A stretch of DNA of 64,000 nucleotides from Advenella incenata (GTDB taxonomy: Bacteria > Pseudomonadota > Gammaproteobacteria > Burkholderiales > Burkholderiaceae_B): positions 1,364,001-1,428,000 of the forward strand of contig NZ_SHKO01000001.1 of assembly GCF_004217095.1 (NCBI RefSeq), given 5' to 3'. The position numbers and the translations under genes were made by a program. The notes beneath the pieces are model-generated. The model was given only the letters and a program-made list of their open reading frames with translations. It did not search any database and had not been told where the DNA came from. Below are positions 25,493-35,214 of this stretch, piece by piece. Each line of letters begins with the position of its first letter. The stretch's first letter is position 1.

Positions 25493-25777
25493 ATGAGAAA
25501 AACCCTGTTGTTGCTAGCTGGCTCATGCTCGCTGCTGGCTGCATGCGCCGCTCCGCCGGTTGTTGCTCCGTTGACTGAATCACAATTGCAATCGATGAAC
25601 TGCCGCCAGATCGGACGTGAAACCGATAAGCTGAACTTGCGGGTCGATCAGTTGCGCGGTCATGACGCCTTGTTCGGACCGGACGAAAGCCAGAAGCAGG
25701 CCGCCATCTCTGCAGCGGAATTCCGCCTGCAGCAATTACGAACCCAAAGCGTTAGAAAGCTTTGCACGTTCGGCTGA
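25493..25777 (+). CDS. Small lipoprotein, 94 aa
   Basis: MRKTLLLLAGSCSLLAACAA is a lipoprotein signal peptide with lipobox LAAC, so Cys18 would be acylated. The mature part is mostly helical and polar (QSMNCRQIGRETDKLNLRVD), with no known domain. It is followed 14 bases later by another small lipoprotein, so the pair may be cotranscribed. The start is preferred to the upstream in-frame ATG at 25427 because the signal peptide begins here. Which membrane holds it depends on residues after the Cys, here AAPP, with no Lol-avoidance Asp. Confidence 0.75.
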   Translation: MRKTLLLLAGSCSLLAACAAPPVVAPLTESQLQSMNCRQIGRETDKLNLRVDQLRGHDALFGPDESQKQAAISAAEFRLQQLRTQSVRKLCTFG

Positions 25778-25791
25778 AAAACAGGATAGTC

Positions 25792-26019
25792 ATGTTTAAA
25801 AATACGACGGGGCGCGTGATCTGCATCATGGCGCTGGGGCTGATTGCAGCATGTTCAACCGGCACTGATCATTCAAAAAATGCAGAGTGCGGGCGCATCA
25901 ATTCACGCATCATGATGGCGCCGGCACCGGGAGCAGGGGACAATTTCCTGTCTCGCAATAGTGCGGACCAGCGTGCCGATGCGCATCGGGAAAGAGCGCG
26001 TCGCATGGGTTGCGACTAA
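25792..26019 (+). CDS. Small lipoprotein, 75 aa
   Basis: The N-terminus has a basic start and a hydrophobic core followed by the lipobox IAAC (GLIAACSTGTDHSKN); the Cys is residue 21. The mature region is short, polar and His/Arg-rich (ADQRADAHRERARRMGCD), ending in a free Cys. AGGATAG lies before the ATG. No family is recognised. It lies directly after another lipoprotein gene, 14 bases apart. Confidence 0.65.
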   Translation: MFKNTTGRVICIMALGLIAACSTGTDHSKNAECGRINSRIMMAPAPGAGDNFLSRNSADQRADAHRERARRMGCD

Positions 26020-26111
26020 TTACAGACTCTGAATCGTCACAACCGAGGCAGCAACAGCCACCACAGCACAGTGTCAGGCCAGTTATGCCTTGCCAAACGG
26101 GAGCGTCAGAC

Positions 26112-26471
26112 ATGAACCCACAGGACAAAAACGGAAAACTTGACTATATCGAGTTTACGGTCAGCGACATTGTTCGCACATGCAAATTCTATGCCAGTGC
26201 CTTTGGCTGGACTTTCAAGGACTATGGGCCGCATTACTGTGAATTTACCGACGGGCGCTTTACCGGGGGCTTTGCGCAGGGCGAGCCGGTTAGCCCAGGC
26301 GGCCCGCTGGTCATTTTGTATGCGGATAATCTGGCGCACATGCAGCAGCGTATTGAGCGTGCGGGGGGCCGGATTGTCAAACCCATTTTCGCGTTTCCCG
26401 GTGGCCGGCGATTTCACTTTGCCGACCCGGACGGCCATGAGCTTGCGGTGTGGTCAGACCAGCAGGATTAA
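26112..26471 (+). CDS. VOC (glyoxalase/dioxygenase superfamily) protein
   Basis: 119 aa, one VOC half-unit pair typical of small antibiotic-resistance or lyase-like members. [22 protein letters not shown] starts the fold, and [14 protein letters not shown] closes it with the conserved DPDGHELAV. The putative metal ligands are the Glu near residue 14 and the C-terminal Glu in GHELAVW. The N-terminus begins at 26112; the upstream frame lacks the fold. Function not assignable. Its last 4 bases overlap the convergent rnhA gene. Confidence 0.75.
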   Translation: MNPQDKNGKLDYIEFTVSDIVRTCKFYASAFGWTFKDYGPHYCEFTDGRFTGGFAQGEPVSPGGPLVILYADNLAHMQQRIERAGGRIVKPIFAFPGGRRFHFADPDGHELAVWSDQQD

Positions 26472-26932
26472 GCCTGTACTGACTGTTTCTGTTTCCTGAC
26501 CAGGTCCACACCCTGGTTGGCCAGTGCATCGGCCCGTTCGTTGCCAGGGTCGCCGGCATGACCCTTGACCCATTTCCAGGTGACATCGTGCCTGGCAACC
26601 TGTTCATTGAGCAACAGCCACAAATCGACATTTTTAACCGGCTTTTTATCGGCGGTCTTCCAGTTGCGCGCCTGCCAGCCGGCCATCCATTCGCAGATTC
26701 CCTTTTGCACGTATTGCGAGTCGACATGCAGGGTAACGTTGCAGCTGCGTTTGAGTGCCCGCAACGCTTCGACGACGGCCATCATTTCCATGCGATTGTT
26801 GGTGGTTTGCGCCTCGCCGCCGAAAAGGGTTTTTTCGTGCGGGCCCTGGCGCAGCAGTACGCCCCAGCCGCCGGGGCCGGGGTTGCCCTTGCAGGCGCCG
26901 TCTGTCCAGATATTGACTTGTGGTTTATCCAT
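26468..26932 (-). CDS. rnhA: Ribonuclease HI
   Basis: 154 aa, as in E. coli. The full DEDD set is present: D11 ([16 protein letters not shown]), E49 (NNRMEMMAV), D71 (HVDSQYV) and D135 (NERADAL), with the loop H125 (KGHAG). It cleaves RNA in RNA:DNA hybrids, removing primers and R-loops. The start at 26932 (MDKPQV) is in the usual place; the frame continues to 26959. It overlaps the stop of the upstream methyltransferase gene by 8 bases, so the two form a coupled pair. Confidence 0.95.
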   Translation of the reverse strand: MDKPQVNIWTDGACKGNPGPGGWGVLLRQGPHEKTLFGGEAQTTNNRMEMMAVVEALRALKRSCNVTLHVDSQYVQKGICEWMAGWQARNWKTADKKPVKNVDLWLLLNEQVARHDVTWKWVKGHAGDPGNERADALANQGVDLVRKQKQSVQA

Positions 26933-27713
26933 GAGGTTCTTTAAAAAGCTGACGTACATCGCGGCGGGATATGGCGGCTTCGCCGCGGGCGAATTTTTTC
27001 TTCTTCTTGCCTTTCCAGGAGGGGCCGATCAGTGTCATGCCATGGGCCCGCTTGACTGCGGCCAGCAAGTATACGGCGCCTGCGACGGGCCACCATCGAT
27101 CGCCTGCCTGGTTCATGAAATTCCACCGGTTCAGCCACCGATCCGTATGGCAGGCGGGAGTGTAACAGCCAAAGTAGCCTCGGTCTACCTCGAATGACAG
27201 CAGTTTCATCCAATCTTTCAGGCGTGTGACCGATACCTGGCGCGAGGCGGCCACCGGCATCCAGGGCTTGCGCAAGGGCATGCGCGAGCGCAAGCCCCAC
27301 AGGCTCCAGGGGTTGAACCCCGAGATAATCAGGCGGCCTTCGTGAACCAAAACCCTTTCGGCTTCGCGCAGGACCAGGTGCGGGTTATCGGCGCATTCCA
27401 GAATATGGGGCAGGATCAGCAAATCGATGGAATTGGAGGCCAGCGGAAGGGCGTCCAGCTGCGCCTGGACAAATCGGGTATTGGGGTAGTGGGTGCAATT
27501 GTTAAAGCTGTCATCGGTCAGAATGATTTTGGTGCGCATTCTGTTATGATGCAAAAAATTCCAGTCAGGCAGGCCGACCTGAACCGCGTTGAACCCGAAA
27601 GAGTCGGCCACAATCTGATCAAATTTTGATGATTCCCATTGTATGACGCGCTGGCCCGGGTCTGTATTGAACCAATCTGCCAGATTGATGATTCGCGAAT
27701 GGATTTGTTTCAC
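26925..27713 (-). CDS. SAM-dependent methyltransferase
   Basis: 262 aa, GTG start at 27713 preceded by GAGGAA. The fold is class I: motif I lies around [13 protein letters not shown], and the middle carries [20 protein letters not shown], the motif II/III region typical of methyltransferase type 11. [19 protein letters not shown] follows as in a family linked to ribonuclease H in betaproteobacteria. The motif I glycines are fewer than usual, so SAM binding is likely but not proven by sequence. The substrate is unknown. Confidence 0.75.
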   Translation of the reverse strand: MKQIHSRIINLADWFNTDPGQRVIQWESSKFDQIVADSFGFNAVQVGLPDWNFLHHNRMRTKIILTDDSFNNCTHYPNTRFVQAQLDALPLASNSIDLLILPHILECADNPHLVLREAERVLVHEGRLIISGFNPWSLWGLRSRMPLRKPWMPVAASRQVSVTRLKDWMKLLSFEVDRGYFGCYTPACHTDRWLNRWNFMNQAGDRWWPVAGAVYLLAAVKRAHGMTLIGPSWKGKKKKKFARGEAAISRRDVRQLFKEPHG

Positions 27714-27759
27714 TTATTCCTCGGTATAAATGCGGCGCCTTAAGTAAAGAGACTATCTG

Positions 27760-28536
27760 ATGACTATAAAAATCTGGCCGATCAGCGCGTTCAGCGACAA
27801 TTATATCTGGGCAATTGTACAGGGTGATCAGGCGGTTGTCGTTGATCCCGGTGACGCTGCCCCGGTGCTGGCTTACCTGCGCGATCAAGGGTTAACCCTT
27901 ACCAATATTCTCCTTACCCATCATCATGCTGATCACGTCGGCGGCGTGGCCGAGCTTGTCCAATACACCGGCGCCAGGGTCTATGGGCCACCTGGCCCGA
28001 CAATCCCCTGTCGCGATGTCGAGCTCAGGCAAGGCGATAACGTCAATCTGGGCATATTTGGGCAATTTACCGTTTTGGAAGTTCCGGGCCATACGCTGGA
28101 TCATATTGCCTACTTCGGGCAGGTCGATGAGCGAAATGTGCTGTTCTGCGGCGACACGCTGTTCGCGACAGGCTGTGGCAGGCTATTTGAAGGAAATTCT
28201 AGACAAATGCAACAAAGCCTTGATAAATTTAGAAAATTGCCTCACAATACGTCCGTCTATTGTGCTCACGAATACACCTTGGGCAACATCCGCTGGGCAC
28301 GTACCGTCGATCCGCACAACCCTGATCTGGAGCAATGGCAGCGCGAAGCAGAAACATTGCGCAACAACAATCAGGCTACCGTTCCAACATCGCTGGAACA
28401 CGAACTCAAAACCAATCCTTTCATGCGAACGGATGAACCGGTTGTCATAACAGCAGCCGAACAGCATGTTGGTCATTCTTTGGACCACCCCGAGAATGTG
28501 CTTGAAGTATTACGTGAGTGGAAAAACCAATTCTGA
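27760..28536 (+). CDS. gloB: Hydroxyacylglutathione hydrolase (glyoxalase II)
   Basis: 258 aa. The metallo-beta-lactamase signature THHHADHVGG (residues 53-62) and the later GHTLDHIAYF and GDTLFATGCGR give the dinuclear metal ligands. The C-terminal domain includes CAHEYTLGNIRWAR, which binds glutathione. Reaction: S-D-lactoylglutathione + H2O to D-lactate + glutathione, the second step of methylglyoxal detoxification. It lies divergent from the methyltransferase gene and only 10 bases upstream of the mltD ATG. Confidence 0.95.
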   Translation: MTIKIWPISAFSDNYIWAIVQGDQAVVVDPGDAAPVLAYLRDQGLTLTNILLTHHHADHVGGVAELVQYTGARVYGPPGPTIPCRDVELRQGDNVNLGIFGQFTVLEVPGHTLDHIAYFGQVDERNVLFCGDTLFATGCGRLFEGNSRQMQQSLDKFRKLPHNTSVYCAHEYTLGNIRWARTVDPHNPDLEQWQREAETLRNNNQATVPTSLEHELKTNPFMRTDEPVVITAAEQHVGHSLDHPENVLEVLREWKNQF

Positions 28537-28546
28537 GAAAGCCTAT

Positions 28547-30295
28547 ATGAACTTAGTACGATTTTTTCTGGTGGGTTGTGTCGTCGCGCTGACCGGCTGC
28601 GCTTCTTCCGGCGGTGGCAAATACAGCGATACGGTCAACTACCACGGCCCCAATCGCGATGTTTGGGACCGCGTGCGCAAGGGGTTCGATATGCCTACCC
28701 TGCAGGATGAAAAAGTCGCTTACTGGACCAATTACTATTCAGCCCGTCCGGGCTCGGTCCAGACCATGGCCGCCCGTTCCGGCAAATATATCTATCACAT
28801 TACCAAAGAGCTCGAAAGGCGCAATATGCCCACCGAACTGGCCTTGTTGCCGTTTGTGGAGAGCGCTTACAACGCCACGGCCTTGTCCCGTTCCCGGGCG
28901 GCTGGCCTATGGCAGTTTATTCCCAGCACCGGCACGCATTACAATCTGAAGCAGGACTGGTGGAAAGACGACCGCCGCGATCCGGTGGAATCGACGCGCG
29001 CTGCGCTCGACTATCTGTCCTATCTTTATACCTTCCAGGGCAACGACTGGCACCTGGCGCTGGCGTCCTACAACTGGGGTGAAGGCGCCGTCAAGCGCGC
29101 CAGAAACCGGGCAGGTGGCGGTGGCTATCTGGATCTGAGGATGCCTTCCGAAACCCGTAATTACGTACCCAAGCTGATGGCCATCCGCAATATTGTGGCC
29201 AATCCGGCCAAGTATGGCATCACGCTGCCTTCCATTCCGGACAAACCGTATTTCGAAAAAGTGCGGCGCACCAAGGATATTGACGTCGCCGTCATGGCGC
29301 GACTGGCAGGCATTTCCGTGACCGACTTCAAGGAACTGAATCCATCGTTCAATCGTCCGACACTGTTGGCCTCGCATGACCCCAATATTTTACTGCCCGT
29401 TTCAGCAGTAAGCACCTACAAGAAAAACCTGGCCAATTACACGGGGCCGCTGGCCACCTATAAAGGATACCAGCCGGCACCTGGCGAGTCGCTGGCCGCC
29501 ATTGCCCAGGCGCATGGCATTTCTCTGAGCAAGCTCAAGTCGCTTAACGGTTATTCGTCACGTCAAAGCGTAGCACTGTCCTCGCGTGCGCTGATGGTGC
29601 CGGTACAGCGCGATTTCGATACCGACTCCATTGTCCCACGTGGCCTGCCGCCAACTGCGCCTGATGGCAACCGACGCGATTCTGACAGCATGCTGGCAGA
29701 CAATACACCTCCACCAGTATCGCCTGCCGCGCCCACTCCTGTGGTGGAACCTCGCGCTTATGCGGGCAATGCGCCAACGCCAACGCTGCGTCAGACCGCC
29801 GGCGCCTCGGCTGGCGTACGTCAGGTAGCAAGCAATACGCGTAGTACCTCCGGGGCGACGCCAGTTGTGTGGGACACGGGCGGCAATCAGCCAGCGCCGC
29901 GTAACGCACCTGCAGCGACGGACGATCCGCTGGCCGCGCTGGTTGCCCAGAACGGGGCCGGCACCCCTTCTGTCAATCGTGAATCGGTGCGTTATGTCGC
30001 CCAGGCGGCGCCAGCCGGCTATCAGGGTGCTGTACGCCCGGCCACTGCAACAGTGCGCGCTCCTGTGCTGGCCCAACAGGCTGCACCGGCAGTTCGCGCG
30101 GCGGCCTACAGTCCTCGTGCTGCAACGACAGCGCGTACTCCCGAGCATTTTGTCACACAGGGCGAAACCTTGTACTCGCTGGCTAAACGCTATGGCACAA
30201 CGGTTGACGATCTGAAGGCACTCAATAATATTGGTAGCGAAGGGCTCAAAGCGGGTTTGCGCCTGCGTCTGCCAGGAACGGCAATCCGCGGTTAA
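28547..30295 (+). CDS. mltD: Membrane-bound lytic murein transglycosylase D with LysM domains
   Basis: 582 aa. A lipoprotein signal ([20 protein letters not shown]) has the lipobox LTGC. Residues of about 80-260 are the SLT domain, with the catalytic Glu in LPFVESAYN and the [14 protein letters not shown] motif. A LysM-like segment lies near residues 310-350 ([18 protein letters not shown]), and a complete one lies at the C-terminus ([21 protein letters not shown]). A low-complexity Ala/Pro/Thr linker of about 140 residues separates them. The frame starts upstream at 28466, but the lipoprotein start fixes 28547. It cleaves peptidoglycan glycan strands in the periplasm. Confidence 0.92.
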   Translation: MNLVRFFLVGCVVALTGCASSGGGKYSDTVNYHGPNRDVWDRVRKGFDMPTLQDEKVAYWTNYYSARPGSVQTMAARSGKYIYHITKELERRNMPTELALLPFVESAYNATALSRSRAAGLWQFIPSTGTHYNLKQDWWKDDRRDPVESTRAALDYLSYLYTFQGNDWHLALASYNWGEGAVKRARNRAGGGGYLDLRMPSETRNYVPKLMAIRNIVANPAKYGITLPSIPDKPYFEKVRRTKDIDVAVMARLAGISVTDFKELNPSFNRPTLLASHDPNILLPVSAVSTYKKNLANYTGPLATYKGYQPAPGESLAAIAQAHGISLSKLKSLNGYSSRQSVALSSRALMVPVQRDFDTDSIVPRGLPPTAPDGNRRDSDSMLADNTPPPVSPAAPTPVVEPRAYAGNAPTPTLRQTAGASAGVRQVASNTRSTSGATPVVWDTGGNQPAPRNAPAATDDPLAALVAQNGAGTPSVNRESVRYVAQAAPAGYQGAVRPATATVRAPVLAQQAAPAVRAAAYSPRAATTARTPEHFVTQGETLYSLAKRYGTTVDDLKALNNIGSEGLKAGLRLRLPGTAIRG

Positions 30296-30333
30296 TCGCC
30301 GTGGCCCGGCGCTACTAAATATTGCCGAATCAC

Positions 30334-30365
30334 TGCGCAATGCCTTTGCATTGCGCATTTTTTTT
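30334..30365 (+). terminator. Intrinsic terminator after mltD
   Basis: TGCGCAATGC-CTTT-GCATTGCGCA is a perfect 10-bp stem with a 4-base loop (30334-30357) followed by eight T residues. It ends mltD transcription. The T-tract runs directly into TATAAT (30365-30370), a consensus -10 box for fabI. Confidence 0.9.
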
Positions 30366-30370
30366 ATAAT
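30365..30370 (+). promoter_or_regulatory. Probable -10 element of fabI promoter
   Basis: TATAAT begins in the last T of the mltD terminator and lies 32 bases before the fabI ATG. No good -35 is visible at 17 bases upstream, since that region is the terminator stem. It may therefore be an extended or activator-dependent promoter. Confidence 0.45.
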
Positions 30371-30401
30371 GACCATCATTGAAAAACAATTAGGACAGCA
30401 A

Positions 30402-31184
30402 ATGGGCTTTCTTGCAAATAAACGAATACTGGTCACGGGCGTCATTTCGAACCGTTCAATCGCCTACGGCATTGCGAAGGCATGCAAAGCGCAGGGAGCT
30501 GAACTGGCTTTCACCTATGTCGGCGACCGTTTCAAAGACCGGGTAACCGAATTTGCCGCCGATTTCGGCAGCGCCATTGTGATCCCCTGTGATGTGGCTG
30601 AAGATGCGCAGATTGACGCTGCTTTTGAGCAGTTGGCGCAGCACTGGGACGGGCTCGATGGGCTGGTGCACTCTATCGGTTTTGCCCCTCGCGAAGCGAT
30701 CGCCGGCAATTTTCTGGACGGGCTTTCCCGCGAAGGCTTTCGTATTGCCCATGATATTTCGGCGTACAGCTTTCCTGCCATGACCAAGGCAGCGTTGCCA
30801 TTGCTCAAGGCGCGCCAGGGGTCCGTGCTGACACTGACCTATCTGGGAGCGGAGAAGGTTGTTCCCAATTACAACACCATGGGTCTGGCAAAGGCTTCGC
30901 TTGAAGCCAGTGTCCGCTATCTGGCCACCGCGCTGGGGGCAGACGGCCTGCGCGCCAACGGGATCTCCGCCGGTCCGATCAAAACGCTGGCTGCCAGTGG
31001 CATCAAGGACTTTTCCTCCATCCTCAATTTTGTATCGGCTCATGCGCCGCTCAAGCGCAATGTCACCATTGAAGATGTGGGCAATACGGCTGCGTTCCTG
31101 CTGTCGGACCTGGCTGCAGGTATCACGGGTGAAATTGTGCATGTGGACGCCGGATTCTCTACCGTCGTACCAGGCATGTCTTAA
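30402..31184 (+). CDS. fabI: Enoyl-[acyl-carrier-protein] reductase [NADH]
   Basis: 260 aa. Short-chain dehydrogenase fold with [16 protein letters not shown] at the N-terminus, typical of FabI. The catalytic pair is Y157 and K164 (Y-x6-K), with Y147 in TYLGA, as in E. coli FabI (Tyr146, Tyr156, Lys163). NADH-dependent reduction of trans-2-enoyl-ACP ends each cycle of type II fatty-acid synthesis; triclosan targets this fold. AGGA lies before the ATG at 30402, and the upstream frame to 30231 overlaps mltD. dnaQ follows 11 bases later. Confidence 0.95.
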   Translation: MGFLANKRILVTGVISNRSIAYGIAKACKAQGAELAFTYVGDRFKDRVTEFAADFGSAIVIPCDVAEDAQIDAAFEQLAQHWDGLDGLVHSIGFAPREAIAGNFLDGLSREGFRIAHDISAYSFPAMTKAALPLLKARQGSVLTLTYLGAEKVVPNYNTMGLAKASLEASVRYLATALGADGLRANGISAGPIKTLAASGIKDFSSILNFVSAHAPLKRNVTIEDVGNTAAFLLSDLAAGITGEIVHVDAGFSTVVPGMS

Positions 31185-31195
31185 GGGTACAGGCA

Positions 31196-31918
31196 ATGCG
31201 ACAAATTATTCTCGATACAGAGACAACCGGCTTTGACCCGGCCGAAGGCGATCGGATCGTCGAGCTCGGGTGCGTGGAACTGATTGATCGTCAGTTCACC
31301 GGGAATAATCTGCATATTTATTTCAATCCCGACAGGGACAGTTCACCCGGCGCACTCGAGGTGCACGGGTTGACCACCGAATTTCTATCGCAGTTCAATC
31401 GATTTGAAGACGAAGCGGCACGGATTTTAGAGTACCTGCAAGGGACCGAAATCTATATCCATAATGCCTCATTTGACGTCAAGTTCCTGAATGCGGAATT
31501 TGCACGGGTAGGCATGCCGCCTATCGACAAGACTGCCGCCGCGATCCACGATACGCTGGCCATGGCGCGTGAGCAGTACCCGGGCAAGCGCAACAGTCTG
31601 GATATGCTGTGCGAGCGACTGGGTATTTCCAACGCGCATCGTACTTTACACGGTGCGTTACTGGATGCTGAACTGCTGGCCGAGGTATGGCTGGCCATGA
31701 CCCGAGGCCAGTTTGGCCTGGTCATGGAGCACAGCGATCAGCCGCGCCAGCAGGAAGGTCAGCCGGTGGTGGCGCAATTTGATGCGACCATCTTGCGGGT
31801 CGAAGTGGCCACGGAAGCTGAGCTGGCCGAGCATACTGCTTATCTGGATGGGCTGGACCAGGCTGCAGGGGGTCTCAGTTTGTGGCGCAAGCTGACTGAG
31901 CCTGCTCCGGCTGCCTGA
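31196..31918 (+). CDS. dnaQ: DNA polymerase III epsilon subunit (3'-5' exonuclease)
   Basis: 240 aa. DEDDh exonuclease motifs are all visible: D7 and E9 in LDTETTGFDP, the central HNASFDVKFL and the C-terminal HGALLDAELLAE. The last 60 residues form the flexible region that binds the polymerase alpha subunit. It proofreads the replicative polymerase. It lies 11 bases after fabI, so it may be cotranscribed. Confidence 0.95.
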   Translation: MRQIILDTETTGFDPAEGDRIVELGCVELIDRQFTGNNLHIYFNPDRDSSPGALEVHGLTTEFLSQFNRFEDEAARILEYLQGTEIYIHNASFDVKFLNAEFARVGMPPIDKTAAAIHDTLAMAREQYPGKRNSLDMLCERLGISNAHRTLHGALLDAELLAEVWLAMTRGQFGLVMEHSDQPRQQEGQPVVAQFDATILRVEVATEAELAEHTAYLDGLDQAAGGLSLWRKLTEPAPAA

Positions 31919-32166
31919 TTGCCGGTCCTTGTCGCGTCCTTGCTGTACATGGATACGGCGGCGCCACGCTCGGCGCTGGCCAGGGTCAGGGTTGCGCACT
32001 GCCGGTTGCCGCTCGTTTCCTGTCACTCGTCTCTTCTTTCTTTGGGTGCCTGCTTTTTGCGCCTTGCCTGTGTCCATAGCAGGCAGCGATAGCAACTGTC
32101 GCCAATTTCACGGAAATTTAACGTCCACGGTCATATAGTCTGGTTTTCTGTGCTTTTACCATCGGG

Positions 32167-33309
32167 ATGACCGTGTACACCAGATACCAAGATATGCGGC
32201 ATTGTCCGCAAGAGCGCCGTGGCGATAAGCGAGCGCTGGCCGGCGGCTTGCCTGTTGTGCAGGTCACTATAGAAAAAGTACGCAGGGCGGCAGACGCCTC
32301 GGTCAGCTGTGTGATTCCAGCATTGAATGAGGCGCGCAGTCTGCGCATTTTGCTGCCCATGCTCATCGTGTTGCTGCGCGATGCCTTTGCCTGCTGGGAA
32401 ATTATCGTTGTTGATGATGGCAGCTCTGATGATACGCCGGATTTTATGAACGACTTCTGCCAGCGCGACAGTCGGGTGCGCTATCTGCAGCTGTCACGCA
32501 ATTTCGGCAAGGAGGCGGCGTTGAGCGCCGGCCTGGAGCTGGCCCTGGGCCAGGTCGTTGTCACGCTGGATGCAGACCTGCAGCATCCGCCCGCGCTGAT
32601 TGCCCGTATGGTTGCGCACTGGGAGCAGGGGGCCGATATGGTCTATGCAGTACGCGAGGCGCGCGCCGATGAGCGGCTGCTCAAGCGTATTGGCACGCGG
32701 TTATTCTATTTTCTGATGAAAGGCACCGGCAAGGTTCGGATCGAGCCCGATGCCTGTGATTTTCGCCTGATGGACCGCAAGGTGGTGCAGGCCTTGTGCC
32801 AGTTGCCCGAGCGCACGCGCTTTATGAAGGGACTATACGCCTGGGTAGGCTTTCGCACGCAAGCGGTCTATTACCAGCCGGATGAACGACGCTTTGGCGC
32901 ATCCCGCTTCAGTCTGTTTCGTCTTGTCGGCCATGGCCTGCAGGGGCTGACGGCGTTTACGACCTGGCCATTGCGCATGGCCATGTTCGGCGGCATGCTG
33001 CTGGCCGGCCTGGCCCTGCTGTATGGCCTGTACGTCATATTTGAATATGTGATGGTCGGCAATCCGGTGCGCGGCTATTCCACGCTGATTGTGGCAGAGA
33101 GTTTTTTTGCGGGCATCATCCTGATCTCGGTGGGCATGGTGGGCGAATATGTCGCGCATATCTACGAAGAAGTAAAACGCCGGCCGCTTTTTATTGTGAG
33201 TCGGCAAGTGGGGCGAGGGCTGGCCCAGGGTTCCCCGCAAGCGTTTGACGCCAGCCTGCAGGCCGCAGAGGCAAATGCCAGGGCAGGGACGCTGTCTGGT
33301 GGTTTATGA
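32167..33309 (+). CDS. GT2 glycosyltransferase, GtrB/ArnC-like undecaprenyl-phosphate sugar transferase (LgmA-like)
   Basis: 380 aa from the first ATG; the start is uncertain because the first 44 residues precede the domain and no good ribosome site is seen. The GT2 core begins SVSCVIPALNEARSLRILLP and carries the DXD-like DADLQHP and the QXXRW-region segment. The C-terminal half has two TM helices (about residues 270-300 and 305-330), as in the bactoprenol glycosyltransferase group. These enzymes load a sugar onto undecaprenyl phosphate. The ChbG/HpnK-type deacetylase 73 bases downstream suggests an N-acetylhexosamine for lipid A decoration (as in the Bordetella lgm locus), which is inference. 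Confidence 0.82.
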   Translation: MTVYTRYQDMRHCPQERRGDKRALAGGLPVVQVTIEKVRRAADASVSCVIPALNEARSLRILLPMLIVLLRDAFACWEIIVVDDGSSDDTPDFMNDFCQRDSRVRYLQLSRNFGKEAALSAGLELALGQVVVTLDADLQHPPALIARMVAHWEQGADMVYAVREARADERLLKRIGTRLFYFLMKGTGKVRIEPDACDFRLMDRKVVQALCQLPERTRFMKGLYAWVGFRTQAVYYQPDERRFGASRFSLFRLVGHGLQGLTAFTTWPLRMAMFGGMLLAGLALLYGLYVIFEYVMVGNPVRGYSTLIVAESFFAGIILISVGMVGEYVAHIYEEVKRRPLFIVSRQVGRGLAQGSPQAFDASLQAAEANARAGTLSGGL

Positions 33310-33382
33310 CATTCGTATTGTCTGATAGGATGGGATATCGGCAATCGATCATCTGACACAATAAGCCGGGACAGGAAGCCAT

Positions 33383-34195
33383 ATGGCACGCAAGAAAAAA
33401 CAGGTTGTACTCTGCGCTGATGATTTCGGTTTAAACGAGAACATCAATCGCGCAGTCTTTCAGCTGGCAGCAGAACAACGGATCAGCGCGACCAGTTGCC
33501 TGACCCAGGCTGGTGCGTGGGCAATGGGCGCACAACGGCTGCGCAGCTTGGACATCGATATCGGGTTGCATATCAATTTGACTGAGAAGCTGGGGCCGGA
33601 CAATGATTTTCATCGGCCTCTGTCTCGGCTTATTGTGAACGCATGGCTGCGCCAGCTGGATCCCGCTATCCTGGTGCGCTCAATTGAGCGCCAGTGCGAT
33701 CTTTTTGAGCAGCATATGAAACGCACGCCGGATTTTTTTGATGGTCATCAGCATGTGCACCAGTTTCCGCAGATTCGTGACGCGCTAATGGATGTGCTGA
33801 TTCGACGTTACGATTGCGATGATTTCTGGGTACGCTCGACGGCGATGCGCAATGCTTCACTGGCCCGCGGCTTGCAATGGAAGGCGCGGTTGATCGCCCT
33901 GCTGGGCAGCGGTGCGCTGCGCCGACGCCTGCAACGGATCGATTTTCCCTATAACGAGGATTTTGCCGGCGTATATGCATTGACCGGCGGCAGCGCCCGT
34001 TTCGAGCGGCATATGCAGGCCTGGCTGGCCGGGGCTGCAGAGCGCATTGTCATCATGTGTCATCCGGCCGATGGCGTTGACCCGGCCGATGCCATTGGCG
34101 CCCAACGTACAGCGGAATTTGCATTTCTCAAAAGCGATGCCTTTGCTCATATGCTCGCCACGCATGCCAGTCGGCTGGTGCGTCATCCAACCTGA
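33383..34195 (+). CDS. YdjC/ChbG/HpnK family carbohydrate deacetylase (LgmC/NaxD-like)
   Basis: 270 aa. The family start LCADDFGLNENINRAV supplies the metal-binding Asp pair; GLHINLTEK and DFFDGHQHVHQFPQI supply the His cluster. The family removes N-acetyl groups from sugars. In Francisella NaxD and Bordetella LgmC the substrate is an undecaprenyl-linked N-acetylhexosamine used to modify lipid A. Position behind the GT2 gene supports that role here. AGGA precedes the ATG. No ArnT-like transferase (LgmB) is adjacent, so the last step must be elsewhere. Confidence 0.8.
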   Translation: MARKKKQVVLCADDFGLNENINRAVFQLAAEQRISATSCLTQAGAWAMGAQRLRSLDIDIGLHINLTEKLGPDNDFHRPLSRLIVNAWLRQLDPAILVRSIERQCDLFEQHMKRTPDFFDGHQHVHQFPQIRDALMDVLIRRYDCDDFWVRSTAMRNASLARGLQWKARLIALLGSGALRRRLQRIDFPYNEDFAGVYALTGGSARFERHMQAWLAGAAERIVIMCHPADGVDPADAIGAQRTAEFAFLKSDAFAHMLATHASRLVRHPT

Positions 34196-34376
34196 GCACA
34201 GCAGGGGCGGTGGCATACAGGCTGTGGCCTGAGCCGGGGTCCTGTCCGCGGGCAATGGGCATGGCAAGGTGTTGCGGTAACGGGCGATCACGGACGCGGC
34301 ATGTCAGTCACATATCCGATGGCCTGGCTTGACTTTTCCGGATGCGGGTAACCGCGATGCAGCAGTCAGCCGGGTA

Positions 34377-34940
34377 CTATGCGGCAGGTGAGGAGGTCGC
34401 TGTGTCCGCAGTATCGGGCAGGGTCTGAGCGCCGCCCGACAGGGCGCGCTGCATCAGTACGGTATCGACCCATTGGCCGTGTTTGAAGCCGGTAGCGGCA
34501 AGGGTGCCGATCATTTCGAAGCCGGCCTTGCGATGCACGGCGATGGAGGCGGCATTGGCGCTGTTGCCAATCACGGCGATCATCTGGCGCCAGGGACCGG
34601 CCTCGCACAGTCGGATCAATTCGGCCAGCAACTGGGACCCTGCACCCATGCGCCCCAGATCATGGCGCAGGTAGATGGCGTTTTCCACGGTGTAACGATA
34701 CGCCACGCGTGGACGAAAAGATGAGGCATAGGCATAACCGATAATTTCGCCGTCCTTTTCCGCCACAATATAGGGATAACCCTGTGTGGTGATATGGACA
34801 AATCGTTCAAGCATCTGCTCTCGATCAGGTACGATTTCCTCGAAAGTGGCGATGCCGTGCAGCACGTGCCAGGCATAAATTTGCGCAATAGCTGTAATGT
34901 CCTGAGCGGTTGCAGGACGAACGCGGCAGAAATCGGTCAT
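34377..34940 (-). CDS. GNAT N-acetyltransferase, phosphinothricin/methionine-sulfoximine type
   Basis: 187 aa. The GNAT fold opens VRPATAQDITAIAQIYAWHV and carries the subfamily sequence GYAYASSFRPRVAYRYTVEN, typical of PAT/MnaT-type acetyltransferases, with the acetyl-CoA segment LGRMGAGSQLLAELIR. GNSANAASIAVHRKAGFEMIG follows as in the family. Known activities are N-acetylation of phosphinothricin, methionine sulfoximine or related glutamine-synthetase inhibitors; natural substrate unknown. The last 20 residues are low complexity. Confidence 0.85.
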   Translation of the reverse strand: MTDFCRVRPATAQDITAIAQIYAWHVLHGIATFEEIVPDREQMLERFVHITTQGYPYIVAEKDGEIIGYAYASSFRPRVAYRYTVENAIYLRHDLGRMGAGSQLLAELIRLCEAGPWRQMIAVIGNSANAASIAVHRKAGFEMIGTLAATGFKHGQWVDTVLMQRALSGGAQTLPDTADTATSSPAA

Positions 34941-35214
34941 TTACTGTTTTAAATCAGATCGTGGTGAAATTACTGATGCTATTTTATAGAGATTAGGGTA
35001 AATTTGTATCAGATGCTGCGTTAAACTGGCATAAAATAATTTCGGGCCGCTGTCCGGTCTGCCTCGCCGTTCCACGGTATTACAACTGTGATAGGGCGAC
35101 AGATGACAGTTCAGGCAATCTTCAATCACGGTGCCCCAGGCATCAAACTGTCGGAGCGGGTTCCTGTTCGCTGTCTATTTGGCTGCGTTGCTGCCCGACA
35201 CTCTGTGAGGACAT

